From Diphasiastrum complanatum (Eukaryota > Streptophyta > Lycopodiopsida > Lycopodiales > Lycopodiaceae): 64,000 nt of DNA. Shown here piece after piece: positions 9,131 to 19,210 of the stretch. The position numbers were made by a program, and so were the translations under genes. Every line of letters starts with the position of its first letter. The first letter of the stretch is position 1. The DNA is taken from contig CM055111.1 in NCBI GenBank assembly GCA_029204225.1, positions 48,459,594-48,523,593 on the forward strand. The letters run 5' to 3'. Below the pieces are notes generated by a model. That model was not told where the DNA came from, searched no databases, and worked only from the letters and a program-made list of their open reading frames with translations.

Positions 9131-9745
9131 CTAGTTCTCTGATAGAAATTCTCTTAGGAAAGCTTCTTCAAAAGCTTTCCATGACCGGGGAGTCTGCCCA
9201 GTCTCCTGGAGATTTAACCACCACTTATAGGCCATAGGCCCTAAAGAAAGACTGGCCTCAATTGCTTGCAAATGGTCAGGGGTCTGTTTAAGAGCATGAA
9301 TGTTCTTCCATTTGCTGAGGAAGGTTTGTAGAATATCTGCATTTCTATCCTTCTCTTCCCCATTAAAAGTAGGAGGCTTTAAATCTTTAAAAACACTGGG
9401 GTGAGACCGTAAAGTCTCACCCGAAACTGATGGAAGTGGAGAAGGGGATAACTGAGAAGTGGAGGGAAGGCTTCCTTTCGCGGAACTCAAAATCAAGTTT
9501 TTGAGTTCAGCGAACGAGTCGTCCACACTGGACTTGAAATTGGCTAATGCCAGCTTCAGTTCATCCACCTCTGTTACCAATTGGAGGAACTGCTCCTTGG
9601 TAACCACTTCGTCGAGTTCTTCGGCGAACTGTTCCTGTTCTTCTACTTCCATAGGTTCCTTCCCTTTTCTGTAAGCCAAGGCTTCTGTTTCAAGTTCGTC
9701 GAAGCCTCTCTCCTGGGGTTGATCAGGTCCCTGAGGAGTGGTCAT
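9131..9745 (-). CDS. gypsy-1 truncated gag
   Basis: This is a 204-codon frame beginning MTTPQGPDQPQERGF. It has an acidic coiled-coil-like N-terminal half and then the retrotransposon gag core (LKPPTFNGEEKDRNADIL, YKWWLNLQETGQ, SWKAFEEAFLREFL). It stops directly after the gag core at a TAG where the deletion joins the RT sequence EHLKHLRKVF. The CCHC zinc knuckle and all downstream protease are absent. The frame of the RT remnant differs, so no gag-pol fusion is made. Confidence 0.85.
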   Translation of the reverse strand: MTTPQGPDQPQERGFDELETEALAYRKGKEPMEVEEQEQFAEELDEVVTKEQFLQLVTEVDELKLALANFKSSVDDSFAELKNLILSSAKGSLPSTSQLSPSPLPSVSGETLRSHPSVFKDLKPPTFNGEEKDRNADILQTFLSKWKNIHALKQTPDHLQAIEASLSLGPMAYKWWLNLQETGQTPRSWKAFEEAFLREFLSEN

Positions 9746-10535
9746 CTTCGAAACTGAAAGAGAGCTACCTTAACTTCTAAAGGAAAAAAGTCTAAAAGAC
9801 TAATTTATAACTGTACAAGGGAAAGGAAAGATGACTTAGCTGTTTCTGAGGACTGTACTTCCAAAGAAAGAATGAAGAGGAACCCTTTCAGCTCTTTTCC
9901 CCAAGATTTCAGACCTGCTGTTCCGAAAAATGCCAGTTTGAGGCTTCAAAACGGTACTAAATTTCCCGGTTTTTTGAGGATAGTAGCTCGCTGGTTTGAT
10001 TGCAATCCAACTTGTCCACAAAAAGGCAAATCTGAAGTCCAAAAACCCTTCTGAGTTCTGAAATTTCAGAAGTCTCCTACTCGCTGATCTGGTAGGAATC
10101 CTCTTGCTCCAAATCTCTGACGTTGGGGCCCAAAAACTTGTTGAAAAACCAGATTTTCAGAAGCACTGGCAGCGCTGGCTCTGCTCCTCTTTTTTGGCTT
10201 CCAACTCGCTGAGAACCAGTAACTTTTTCCCTGGAAATCGGATGTAGGTCTCTGACTGTACAGCGATGGAGGTGCTGGCTTCTTCCTACTCTAATTTCGC
10301 TGGGAAAACTACGAAGAATCCTCTGAAGTCAGTGAGAAACAGCTGTTTTTTCAGCGAGTTACCTACACTTGGAATCTAACTCCTTGCTACTGTGATTTCT
10401 CAGTGGAAATCAGAAGTTTGAAGGCTGCTCCTACAGCGATCCTCCTCCTCTATTCCTCTCTGAGAATCTGAGAAACACTTCCTATCTTCTGATAGCTTTC
10501 TCTACTGCTGTCCTAAACTCCCTAGGATGGAGATG
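9746..10535 (-). other. gypsy-1 5' leader without recognisable gene
   Basis: This is the untranslated leader between the primer site and gag, minus strand. Only small frames are seen. No structured repeat was recognised. Confidence 0.6.
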
Positions 10536-10547
10536 GCTCTGATACCA
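10536..10547 (-). other. gypsy-1 primer-binding site (tRNA-iMet)
   Basis: The minus strand reads TGGTATCAGAGC, complementary to the 3' end of plant initiator-Met tRNA, one base from the 5' LTR. Confidence 0.92.
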
Positions 10548-10548
10548 G

Positions 10549-10906
10549 TGTAATAGATCCTAACACCACAGTAGGGCAAACACTAACTGATCCACCCAAC
10601 CTTGCCTACTCCCTGATATAGAGTAAGCCCCTCCTAGCCCAGTGTGAGGACTGGTAGCATGCAACTGCCAAGTGTCGGCCACGTGGCACTGACGTGGCCG
10701 ACTGCACGTCGGGACCCAACTGGGGGCCCTATCCTGCTGACAGGGTCCCTAGGCTGTGTTAGGCCCGCCATGGCTATGGACCGTGCTGGGGCACACTACT
10801 CACACTGTCTTGCCCTGTTGGTCATGTACGCTGGACACGACCCTGACTGTGGTATCTGACCTATCTGTGTTCTCTAGGGTTCGGCACTGGTTACGAGCTC
10901 GTAACA
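10549..10906 (-). repeat. gypsy-1 5' LTR
   Basis: The LTR is 358 bp and pairs with 6352-6709. It is followed at 10907-10911 by the second TAGGC. Confidence 0.93.
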
Positions 10907-10911
10907 TAGGC

Positions 10912-11249
10912 CCTGCCTGTCTGCCTGTGAGCCCTCCTGCATGCCTACCTGTAGCTGCTCCTGCTGTCTGTCCCTGTCTAGAACCCTGTGATGCAGTACC
11001 GGGCCCGTACATGGTAGACAACCTCTGCAGATCCTCATCAGAAATCCTGGGGCAATCAGATATGCCCAATGTCCGCCCATCTGGCCCTCTGACCCGCAGC
11101 AAGTGAGCCCTAACCCTGTTGAGTGATCCCGTGAAGTGACCACCGCAATGCAAGCATCTCCATCTGCGGGTGCCTGAGCCATGGTGTGTGCCCACATCCC
11201 CGTCGGTAAGCTCAACCTCGGCCCAAAGGCCTCGGTCCCGCACTGGCAT
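10912..11249 (-). CDS. hAT-1 transposase, exon 1 upstream part (BED zinc finger)
   Basis: From Met 11249 the frame reads MPVRDRGLWAEVEL and then a C2HC BED-type finger: CLHC, His in RAHLLR and Cys in ISDC. BED fingers bind the terminal DNA in hAT transposases. The frame runs into the gypsy-1 LTR at 10911, and removal of the element plus one TAGGC restores it to 6351. Upstream to the terminus at 12167 (about 0.9 kb) I see no further exon, so this is the likely first coding exon. Confidence 0.8.
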
Positions 11250-11259
11250 CGTATCAACA

Positions 11260-12110
11260 CGACCCTAAACCTGCAAACAACAAATAATCAGGCAAACGTT
11301 CAGTAGAAAAAAAAAATACATTGCATTGAACAACATTACCGAGCTCAAATAGAGCTCAAAATACCAGAGCATACATCAGAACGATTCCAGTTCACACATT
11401 ATATCAAGTGCCAAAGAAGAACATGAGATTAGGGCGTGGGATAGAATAATTTCTGTATGAGGGATAACAGGCGACTGACGTTAGCGTCGGAGTCCGTGCA
11501 GGCATAAAGGAGTGCAGTGTGGGCCTAAACCGCGCCCCTAGCAGATATTTGCACGATGGTCCACGTCTAAACCCTAAAAAGTATGGAATCAGGGCATGAA
11601 AATTGAAATTTGTGATACGAACGTAGACGGGCGGAACGGAGGTCATAGGAGTCTGTGCAAGCATGTGGAAATGCATTCTAGGCTCAGACATCACCTCACT
11701 CGGTTTCCAACAAGCCATTCTGTGGAAATGGCCAAAATACACAAGCATTTGGAATGTGGTGTTCAAATCTCGCTAGGCGTGTCGTGACGGCTGAAACTGA
11801 TGCTGTAAAAATCATTGTGGGCGTGAAGAAAGGTGGTCTAGAGCCAGACTACGCTCGATTTGGTTGCCTACAGCTCAATGTCAACAATTGCAAAAAATCA
11901 AGCCTACACTTACCAAATATCGAAATTTGGTCGTTTCGCTCTCCACGAAGCTCAGACCCACCCGGCACCGTGCACACCAACTCCGTATCGTCGAGTAGAT
12001 GCCTGCCAAGTATTCACTTGCGAAGATTGGACGCCCACGGCTCTCAAAAAAAAAATTTGCCTCCTCCACTACTGGCGCGGTTCTGTGCGCGAGGAGGCGG
12101 CCAAAAATCG
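11260..12110. other. hAT-1 5' leader without recognisable gene
   Basis: This is the interval between the transposase start and the right subterminal repeats. The short frames overlap and match nothing I know. An A-run lies near 11311-11318. Confidence 0.5.
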
Positions 12111-12111
12111 G

Positions 12112-12167
12112 GTTTTTTTTTTTTTTTTTTTTTTTTGCGATTCTGTCCACGATTCGCTGCAGCTATG
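12112..12167 (-). repeat. hAT-1 right terminus
   Basis: Reading inward from 12167 on the minus strand: CATAGCTGCAGCGAATCG, then ACAGAATCGC, then an A-run (T24 on plus). This mirrors the left end at 2506. The duplication GTCCAGTT follows at 12168-12175. Confidence 0.8.
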
Positions 12168-12341
12168 GTCCAGTTTAGGGCAAAAATATATATAATCTGT
12201 TTTCTTTTCTCTCTCAGCAATTCTGTGCCCAGAATCATGGAACGCGTTTCTGGGCAAGAATGTTCCCAGAAACATGTTGCTTCAACAGGTGTTCCGCCCA
12301 TTCGAATCCAGCGTAAAACAACGTTCCAGCTATATGTCTAC
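12168..12341. repeat. CATAG-family subterminal fragment
   Basis: It continues the repeat that hAT-1 entered (GTCCAGTTTAGGGCA) and contains ACGCGTTTCTGGGCAAGAAT followed by TTCCCAGAAAC, an inverted pair also present near 14130-14170. Confidence 0.5.
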
Positions 12342-12553
12342 CATAGTTGCACTGCGTTTCTGAAATGCGTTCAGAAACACGTTTCTGAATTTATTTATTT
12401 ATCTTTAATTTTTTTTTTTTGTGGGCAATATGGGTATCAAATTAAAGCATTTATTAAGGGCAGTTCATTTATGTAGGTTGCCGAATGTTTCGGGTACATT
12501 GTGGTCTAGTTTGGGGGCAACAATGCCTGTTGGATTCTATCAAGGTTAAAAGT
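12342..12553 (+). repeat. Inverted-repeat arm (CATAG family), left side of the OAS-TL segment
   Basis: It starts CATAGTTGCACTGCGTTTCTG and runs through ATATGGGTATCAAATTAAAG to ATCAAGGTTAAAAGT. The reverse complement of 14883-15069 follows the same order with few differences over about 200 bp. Confidence 0.75.
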
Positions 12554-12960
12554 TTTCTATGAAAATGTGTTCCATTTCCTGTCAGATCACTGCATCGATA
12601 ATGAGCTGTTACTATGCCAAGACCACCCTCCCCCCATCTATCCTCCTGCGTTTCTGATTTTTTTTTTCAGGTAGGCTGCAATAAAGACATAACAACAAAC
12701 CCTTCTGCATGTTTGTTGCTATGTTTTTTAATCTTCACACAGCTAATTTTTAAAGCTATATTCAATGAAATTCCATTGTAAAAAACTATAAAAAGACCAA
12801 TTTTCCTTTGCCCAAATGCTCTCTTTTATTTGTCATCTTTTCTGTGTGTTTCTACACTATTTGAGGTCCAAGATAAGTAGACTTGTGATTCTCAGTTATC
12901 TTCTGAAGAGTTTAACCAAAGCCTGGATGGATAATATGCATTTTGTTTATGTTGGATCAG

Positions 12961-13154
12961 GTGGATGTAAGGGATCACACCAGATACAGGGTATTGGTCC
13001 AGGTTTTATTGCAGATGTTACAGACAAAACTATTATGGATGAAATAGTCACAGTCTCAAGTGAGGAGGCTATTGAATATGCTCAGAGGTTGATGAAGGAA
13101 GAGGGTCTGCTTGTTGGTATTTCATCTGGTGCTGCTCTTGCAGGTGCTCTCAAG
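12961..13154 (+). pseudogene. Cysteine synthase (O-acetylserine(thiol)lyase) exon fragment 1
   Basis: The translation reads [16 protein letters not shown], then [19 protein letters not shown], then [14 protein letters not shown]. This is the C-terminal half of the PLP enzyme that makes cysteine from O-acetylserine and sulfide. The Ser of GISSGAA contacts the PLP ring in the family. An AG acceptor precedes 12961 and GT follows at 13155. The N-terminal two thirds, including the PLP lysine and the phosphate-binding loop, are absent upstream. It is therefore a gene fragment, yet its frame is intact, so it is a recent copy or still under some constraint. Confidence 0.8.
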
Positions 13155-13401
13155 GTATAGTGCAATACCCACGTTTACAGTCTCCATTTGTCTTTCGATT
13201 GCAAAGGCAAGCTTAAAAGGTGGTAGCTGCTGTTGCATTTTTGCAAACTCAAATATTTCACAATAATTGGCTCCTGTTTATCTTCCCCAAATTATCTGCA
13301 TAACTGAGCATGGAATATTTTACGAAAGCATTGTCATTTATATATTGATAATTCTTGACACTATTGGGCTGTTGGATACTTTTTGATGAATTACCTTTTA
13401 G

Positions 13402-13527
13402 GTTGCCAAGCATGCTGAGAACAAAGGCAAGCTCATTGTTGTGGTGCTACCTAGTGCTGCTGAGAGATATCTGAGCACAATGTTATTTGCTGACATCAAG
13501 AAGGAATGTGAAAGCATGACCTACTGA
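13402..13527 (+). pseudogene. Cysteine synthase (O-acetylserine(thiol)lyase) terminal exon
   Basis: After a 247-bp GT-AG intron the frame continues [39 protein letters not shown] and a stop at 13525-13527. Plant enzymes read KLIVVVFPSFGERYLS here, so the change FG to AA is unusual. Phase zero joins it exactly to the previous exon. No promoter or upstream exon is seen in the window. Confidence 0.8.
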
Positions 13528-14118
13528 TTGGGCATATGACTGGGAAAGTCTGAATCATTATTTAAAGATGGGATGATTTGGCTTGCTTTTAGGTGCTACT
13601 GTTCATCAATGCCTTGTATTCATAGAGAAGTAATTAGGATAAATGTTGGTGTATCCCTCACCATGTGGTTGGATTTTTTTTTTTGATGCCAATGGTTTGT
13701 GCGTACTTGCATATAAGCATTATGCAAGGATATGTTCCACGCTACTACAAAAAAAGGAATTGATCCTGTAGCATTTTACTGGTGGAGTTTAGGAACTATC
13801 ATGATTCACATTTTCCAATGTTTGGTTACTATTCAGAATTATGTCGTGCTAATAAGAATGAATGGCCTTGGCTTTTTGGATTATAAAGCAGTATATGTCT
13901 ATGATGCAGCCTACAAGTGCCAAATATTAGCCATCTTCGACAAATTTTTGTATGCCTTAATCCATGTTCAAGGCACTTGTAACAGGCTTAAAGCTCATAA
14001 GGAAAGAAATCATGAAGCTCCTCAATATTTTAAAGCTGAACCTAAACTTGTTTCACGTAGTTGTTTCACACATGCTTTTCTTTGATGTTTCAACAATATT
14101 AATTTGCAATGACACTGT
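13528..14118. other. OAS-TL downstream sequence
   Basis: This may be the 3' untranslated region and host flank captured with the two exons. A 117-codon frame at 13732-14085 is present but has no family I recognise and may be chance. Confidence 0.35.
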
Positions 14119-14200
14119 CATAGTTGCCTAAAATCGCGTTTCTGGGCAAAAACATTCCCAGAAACGCGATTCTGGGACCAGAATCGCCAAAAAAAAGAGA
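14119..14200 (+). repeat. CATAG-family terminus with nested palindromes
   Basis: CATAGTTGCCTAAAATCGCG is followed by GTTTCTGGGC AAAAACA TTCCCAGAAAC, a hairpin, and then by two further GATTCTGGGACCAGAATC palindromes. It is a third variant of the terminal motif. Confidence 0.55.
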
Positions 14201-14882
14201 AAAGAAAAGAGAAAAAACAAATATTCATGATATTGCATTGGTTTGTAGGTTATACTAAACTGTGCCTTTCTTAGTTCTCCCTCAAAGAAACTCATATCAG
14301 TAGAAGCTACCAATCGAGGACCCATTAATGGTATTCATAGTTTCCAATGAAAGTTTCCAGCCTCCCATCCCACGACTTAAGGTCTCCTTTGTAGAAATGG
14401 CTGTGCCATGCATATCAACTTGAGCCACACCATTCATTCACATATTTTTGAGGTTCCAAATCTAGCTAAATAAGGCCCTAACTGCCAAAACAACTGAAAA
14501 AGCCAATAAACCCTTACTAGACATCCTAACTCTTCCCTATTTAACACAATCCATGCTGTCAACGTTTGATTGAGCCATCATAGCTTGTGATTGAATAGCC
14601 ACATCAAGTGTTTGATGATGATCTTGTAGCAAAGGTTGATGAGCAATCACATCAATGGGCTTTTCCGTTATGGTCTTGTTATTAGGTCTAGCTTCCGATG
14701 AGCTAAGTTTTGAACTTGATGTCGAGGTCAGTTGTGTTGTAGCTGTAACCTGAGAATAGCTAGTAGGAATGAGAGTACTCTGAAAGTTCAGCCAATTGGC
14801 ATCATAGGCCTCATTGGACCCAATAGTAGCTCTAAATGAATTGATAGAAAAGATATCAAAAGTAACACGACAAGCCACTCTG

Positions 14883-15069
14883 ACTTTTAACCTTGACAAA
14901 ATCCAATAGGCATTGTTGCATCCCAATTGGACCACGTTGTACCCGAAACATTCGGCAACTTACATAAATGAACTGGCCTTAATAAATGCTTTAATTTGAT
15001 ACCCATATTTCAGAAACGTGGTTAAAAAACACGTTTCTAGCGCATTTTCAGAAACACAATGCAACTATG
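14883..15069 (-). repeat. Inverted-repeat arm (CATAG family), right side of the OAS-TL segment
   Basis: Read on the minus strand it starts CATAGTTGCATTGTGTTTCTG and ends ATTTTGTCAAGGTTAAAAGT, matching 12342-12553. The flanking 8-mers (ATGTCTAC at 12334-12341, AGCACTAT at 15070-15077) do not match, so a simple single insertion is not proven. Confidence 0.75.
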
Positions 15070-15099
15070 AGCACTATTATTCATAATAGTTGCATTCTA

Positions 15100-17100
15100 C
15101 ATCTACATTTTAGGTCAAGCCAGTTTTGGAGTTTATGGGCTCCTAGATGTCCCTATTTCATGTTCAAATCTTGCATGAGTAGATCAAGGTTTGTGCATGG
15201 GCTGCCATCGAATACATGTAATATTCTTATCCAAATATAAGTGCTTTTTGGAACCATATTCTGCGCTTGTAAAATGCCATTGTGAAGTATTGGTTTAAGT
15301 TGGAAATCCACATGTTGGATTGATACTCAAGATGCAAAATGGTATCTTAATGAGGAAATGACATCTTTATAAGGTAAATAGCTTGATCTTTCTCTTTGTT
15401 GAAGATTTTGGGAGAGCTTCGAAGGCATAAAGTACACCCTAGACATGTTCAAGCATTGACAACCTTACAAAAACATTAATTTATTATTTTCAAGCTTTAT
15501 AAATAGCTACAAATATTAACTCCTTAATGATTTAATTCATTGAGGTGTTAAACGAGCGTGCGTGCGCACACACAATTGAGTGGTTGTCTTTGGCTCCCCT
15601 TCATCTTGGAGTATTAACATCATCCATGATTCCAATGTGTCTAAAAATGGTGATTCAAGTTATTAACATCATGAATTTAAGTTATTAACATCATGAATTC
15701 AAGTTATTATTGTAATATCATGATTGGACACATTGTTGTGAAGCTGTATGGCACGTTTTTGGAGTTAGCTAGCCCTATTGGGGTGTAGTGAGATTGTTCC
15801 CTCTCCTATACTTTTTGGATTGTATATTGATGAGCTAGAGAGGGTCATTGTGCGACATGCAGGTGCAAACTTGGTGACATACTAATCGTCATACTATTTA
15901 TGTAGGTGATGAGTTTTAATCTCCCAGACTAGAGAGAGATTACAGAGACAATTAGACAACTTCCATACCTTTTGTACCAATTTGGGTTTGGGGGTTAATG
16001 GACCAAGTTTGTGATTTTTAATACATCTAGCTAGGGCTTTCATGCAGTGACATGAACCCATTTTTGACGGATAAAGGTTGTATTATCTTATATTTGGAAG
16101 TATTTTCTTAGTGGCCTTATTTTTGGTATGAGACGGGCAGTTGTAGCTAGATGTGGGAAGGCCCATATTACTCCAATCCAAATGGAGAGGTTTTGTTTCA
16201 AGGAGTCTATTGATGATGCCCCGAGTAATGTCAACTTTTTGATACCATTGCTACTCCCACAACCTTGTATGCAATTTAGGCATGGTATACAAAGTTTAGT
16301 TTATCTGATTGGGGCAGTATTTCACACCTACATGTTATCATATTGTTGCACATGATAACTAAGCTCCATGTCCAAAATTAGATGATTTTAGTAGAGTTTG
16401 CAATCTCACTCTTACAACTTGGTGCCATTCTGTAGCTTATTTCATGTACCCATAGAGGCAGAATGCTTCAGATTTTGAATAGAGATATTCACGAGGAGCA
16501 TTTACTTCTCCGAATTTTCATAGTTAGCGTTGGTTGTTATGGTTTTCCCAAGCCTCTCACCTAGGGCATTTTATTTTTTGGATTTTCCCATAGATACTTA
16601 TTAGTACATCAAATGGTCCAACCATCGAGCATACATTGATCTTCCATGGCAGGGCTAGTTGGAAGTTAATCCCTGGATCCATTTCTTGGAGATTGATGTA
16701 GCTAAGTTCTCGATCTTGTTGCAATATATGGCTTCATAACTTTTCCATGGCCTCAGATTCATGGTGGGCCAGCTTTGAGTTTCATGACACTAGCTTGCAA
16801 CTGAGATTGGATGCTTCCATCGTACCCCACGAGAAGATAGAGTTTTGTAGTTGTGCACCTTGGGTGAGGTGGAATATGATAAACACTTTTTTTTCAAATG
16901 GCCCATCTACTATGAGATCAAAGGGAGATGTTGCCTATTCAAAGACACACCAGTTATGCTATGTTCTCTCATTGCACACAAGGACCTCCGTTGTGCTGCA
17001 TTCATGTTACTGTTGGGAATGGAGAATTTTTTTTCTCGGTGCATGCACTACTGATAACTACGTAGGCGAACACAAGATTGATTTAGAGTTTAATGCGCAG
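15100..17100. other. 2 kb without recognisable gene
   Basis: The stretch is AT-rich with scattered short frames. ATTAAGTTATTAACATCATGAA units repeat near 15655-15720. No family is recognised. Confidence 0.4.
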
Positions 17101-18140
17101 TGGTAGTGGAAGCAATGAGCAGACAATCAGACAAGTCAATCAGATAATCAGACAGGACGTAGAAAGCATTGCAATATTGACAAGAATCTGAATGCAGAAC
17201 CAAACAGTAGTTTATATATGAGTGTAGATACTGATAAGTTGAGAGATGCCTTCATTGGCTCCAATGCCAGTGTTGAGGAAACAATTGTTGATGTACAATC
17301 CAAATGCTTTTTTGATTTGCCTAAATATTGTATAAACAAAGATGTATATATTAAACTGTAGATCTATGTGTTTTTTTCGATTATCAAGAGGATGAGGTTC
17401 TTTGTCCATTGTCAAGCACCATTTCTGAGTTCTCTAATATTGTTGATTTGAAACGCAAGACTTGGTGCCTGGCATTGACTATGATGATGAAGAAGGCATT
17501 TTGATTGGTGAGGAATGTTTGTTGACGACTTTGGCAAATGTTCGTGATCATAGATGAAGTTTTCCATCCGAAGAAAAAATTATTTCCTTTCAGGCCCAAC
17601 TGGGATTCCCTCATCCATCGGTAATTAAATTTGTAGATGACTCTTCTTCAATAGTATAGATCATCCCGATCTAGTTGCAACAGATGATGAAAAATGCATA
17701 AGTTTAACCCTTTTAATGTAAGTTTATGAGATAATGATATTAATTTTGTATGTGTTCTATTAAATTTTATAAACCAATAACTCCAATTTTGTTATGCAGA
17801 ATACACTTGTGATCAATGACTTTTCTACTCATCGAGAGGGCTTCAGACAACATTTTTTTGACTTCGCACTCTTTCAACGCTTATTTGTCCCAATCAATGG
17901 TGTCCATCTGTGATGAACTGTAACAATGGTTGACGGGACGGAAATTGTTTATGCCCTTCCCGACCAAATTTTTGTGATTTTCAAAAATCCCACCGGACAG
18001 AACAAACGATTGTGATTGGACCACAGTTACTGTCTGAATACTCTTTTGCTGCCCGTATTTATACACTCGAGGTTTATTTGATGTCAATAGTCGTAAACTG
18101 TAGTTAAGTAATCCTTGTAGTTTAGAAACTTCTTGTCATT
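17100..18140. other. Stretch without recognisable gene
   Basis: Only short frames are present. There is a Gly/Thr-coding stretch near 17925-18000 but no recognised domain. Confidence 0.35.
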
Positions 18141-18143
18141 CTT

Positions 18144-18275
18144 AGGTATACCTCTCATTCTCTTCATTCTCTCTATTCTTAGCTTTCATAGACATATTTT
18201 GGATTGTCACTCATAGGTATACCTCTCATTCTCTTCATTCTCTCCGTTCTCAACTTGCATAGACATATTTTCGAC
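18144..18275 (+). repeat. 71-bp tandem duplication
   Basis: AGGTATACCTCTCATTCTC begins at 18144 and again at 18215, each unit ending near CATAGACATATTTT. The second unit ends directly before the ATG at 18278, so it could be duplicated promoter or leader sequence of the ORF there. Confidence 0.75.
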
Positions 18276-18277
18276 TA

Positions 18278-18760
18278 ATGGCTACACATAATCAGATACC
18301 AAGAAGAACCATTGATGCAATCAATATTTGCAATGAAAAAAATGCAGAAGATCAATGGATACCAAGAATATATCGTAAATATCAATGGATCAAAGGCTCT
18401 TTTCGAAAAAGAGAAAGATCAGATAACATATATAGAAGCTCTTGGAAAGGCAGGATAATGGAATTCAAAGTATTAGTTGTCGGTCAATCTATCACGGAAG
18501 TTTTAGTTCAACATGCTTATCTTCACAAAGAGCTCAACATTCAGGATTTGAATCCAAATGATAGAAGGAAATGCAATTGTAACTATACGATTAGTATGTA
18601 CATATTCATATTAAATTTCTTTAGTATTAGCATTTTCTTGTGATATTTTTGTTGGTTTTGTAGATTTGTATCCATCAAATTTCGTTGAATGGCAAACAGT
18701 TCAATCGATTGCAGGAATAATTGATGTCATACATTCTGATAGCGGTATTTTACAATAAAA
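18278..18760 (+). CDS. Possible two-exon gene of unknown function
   Basis: From ATG 18278 the frame reads MATHNQIPRRTIDAINICNE and stays open to about 18643. A plausible donor GTATGT lies at 18594 and an acceptor TTTTGTAG at about 18662. In one phase the downstream sequence reads SNFVEWQTVQSIAGIIDVIH to a stop near 18758. The basic stretch KGSFRKRERSDN is notable. I recognise no domain. It could be a decayed transposon or virus-derived ORF. Confidence 0.25.
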
Positions 18761-18769
18761 GGTTGTTCT

Positions 18770-19200
18770 CCAAATTTTCTTTTAGAGTCAGGAGTATTTT
18801 TTTTATGATCACACCTATATTTCTGCGGAAAATGGTTTAGTGGGTAGATTACAGCCATATCCTTTACCAAATTTTTTGAACGAGGAATTAATTTCTCTTG
18901 ATTTAGCAATTTTAGAAAGTTTTCAATCTAGACTTTATATGGATATCAAATTGGATTACACACACCCTCATCATCGACATATAAAGATAGCACATACAAG
19001 CTCCAGTGACCACTGCAATAAGAAACAATATATTTTTTAGAATGCATGTAAAATCACAATTCATATGAAGAAAAAAACTTAATACAATCTGAAAAGCATA
19101 CAATTACTTGGTTATGTATAGGAGTACGAGCACTGAGTCCCCAGTCTAACGTATTTAAGCATATCATTGTGCAAAGTTTTAAAATCAGGGAATATTGAAT
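18770..19200. other. Stretch without recognisable gene
   Basis: Short frames only. No LTR end or known domain was seen. Confidence 0.35.
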
Positions 19201-19210
19201 GCGGCCATGA

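Larger units (their letters stand above)
6352..10906 (-). mobile_element. gypsy-1: young chromodomain Ty3/gypsy element with internal deletion
   Basis: The 358-bp LTRs at 6352-6709 and 10549-10906 start TGTAATAGATCC and end CTCGTAACA. I counted two mismatches between them. A tRNA-iMet primer site (TGGTATCAGAGC, minus strand) lies at 10536-10547 and a polypurine tract at 6710-6722. Gag and pol are on the minus strand, with a chromodomain-like C-terminus, which places it among plant chromoviruses. Gag C-terminus, protease and the RT palm are missing, so it is a non-autonomous copy that presumably moved with proteins supplied by a relative. It interrupts exon 1 of the hAT-1 transposase. Confidence 0.93.
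2506..12167 (-). mobile_element. hAT-1: complete hAT transposon carrying a nested gypsy
   Basis: The ends are CATAGTTGCACCGCGATTCG on the left and, reverse-complemented, CATAGCTGCAGCGAATCG on the right. Both continue into subterminal GAATCGCG-type palindromes and homopolymer T/A runs. The 8-bp duplication GTCCAGTT flanks both sides. Inside lies a minus-strand spliced transposase with BED finger, DDE core and hAT dimerisation domain. Without the 4560-bp gypsy insertion the element would be about 5.1 kb, normal for an autonomous hAT. Its reading frame is otherwise well preserved, which suggests it was fairly young when the gypsy struck. Confidence 0.85.

Noticed and set aside
13732-14085. 117-codon frame downstream of the OAS-TL exons
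   Set aside because: No recognisable motif or splice context; probably chance in AT-rich sequence.
15655-15720. ATTAACATCATGAA repeats considered as a CRISPR-like array
   Set aside because: Two to three short AT-rich units without unique spacers in a plant nuclear context; plain tandem slippage.
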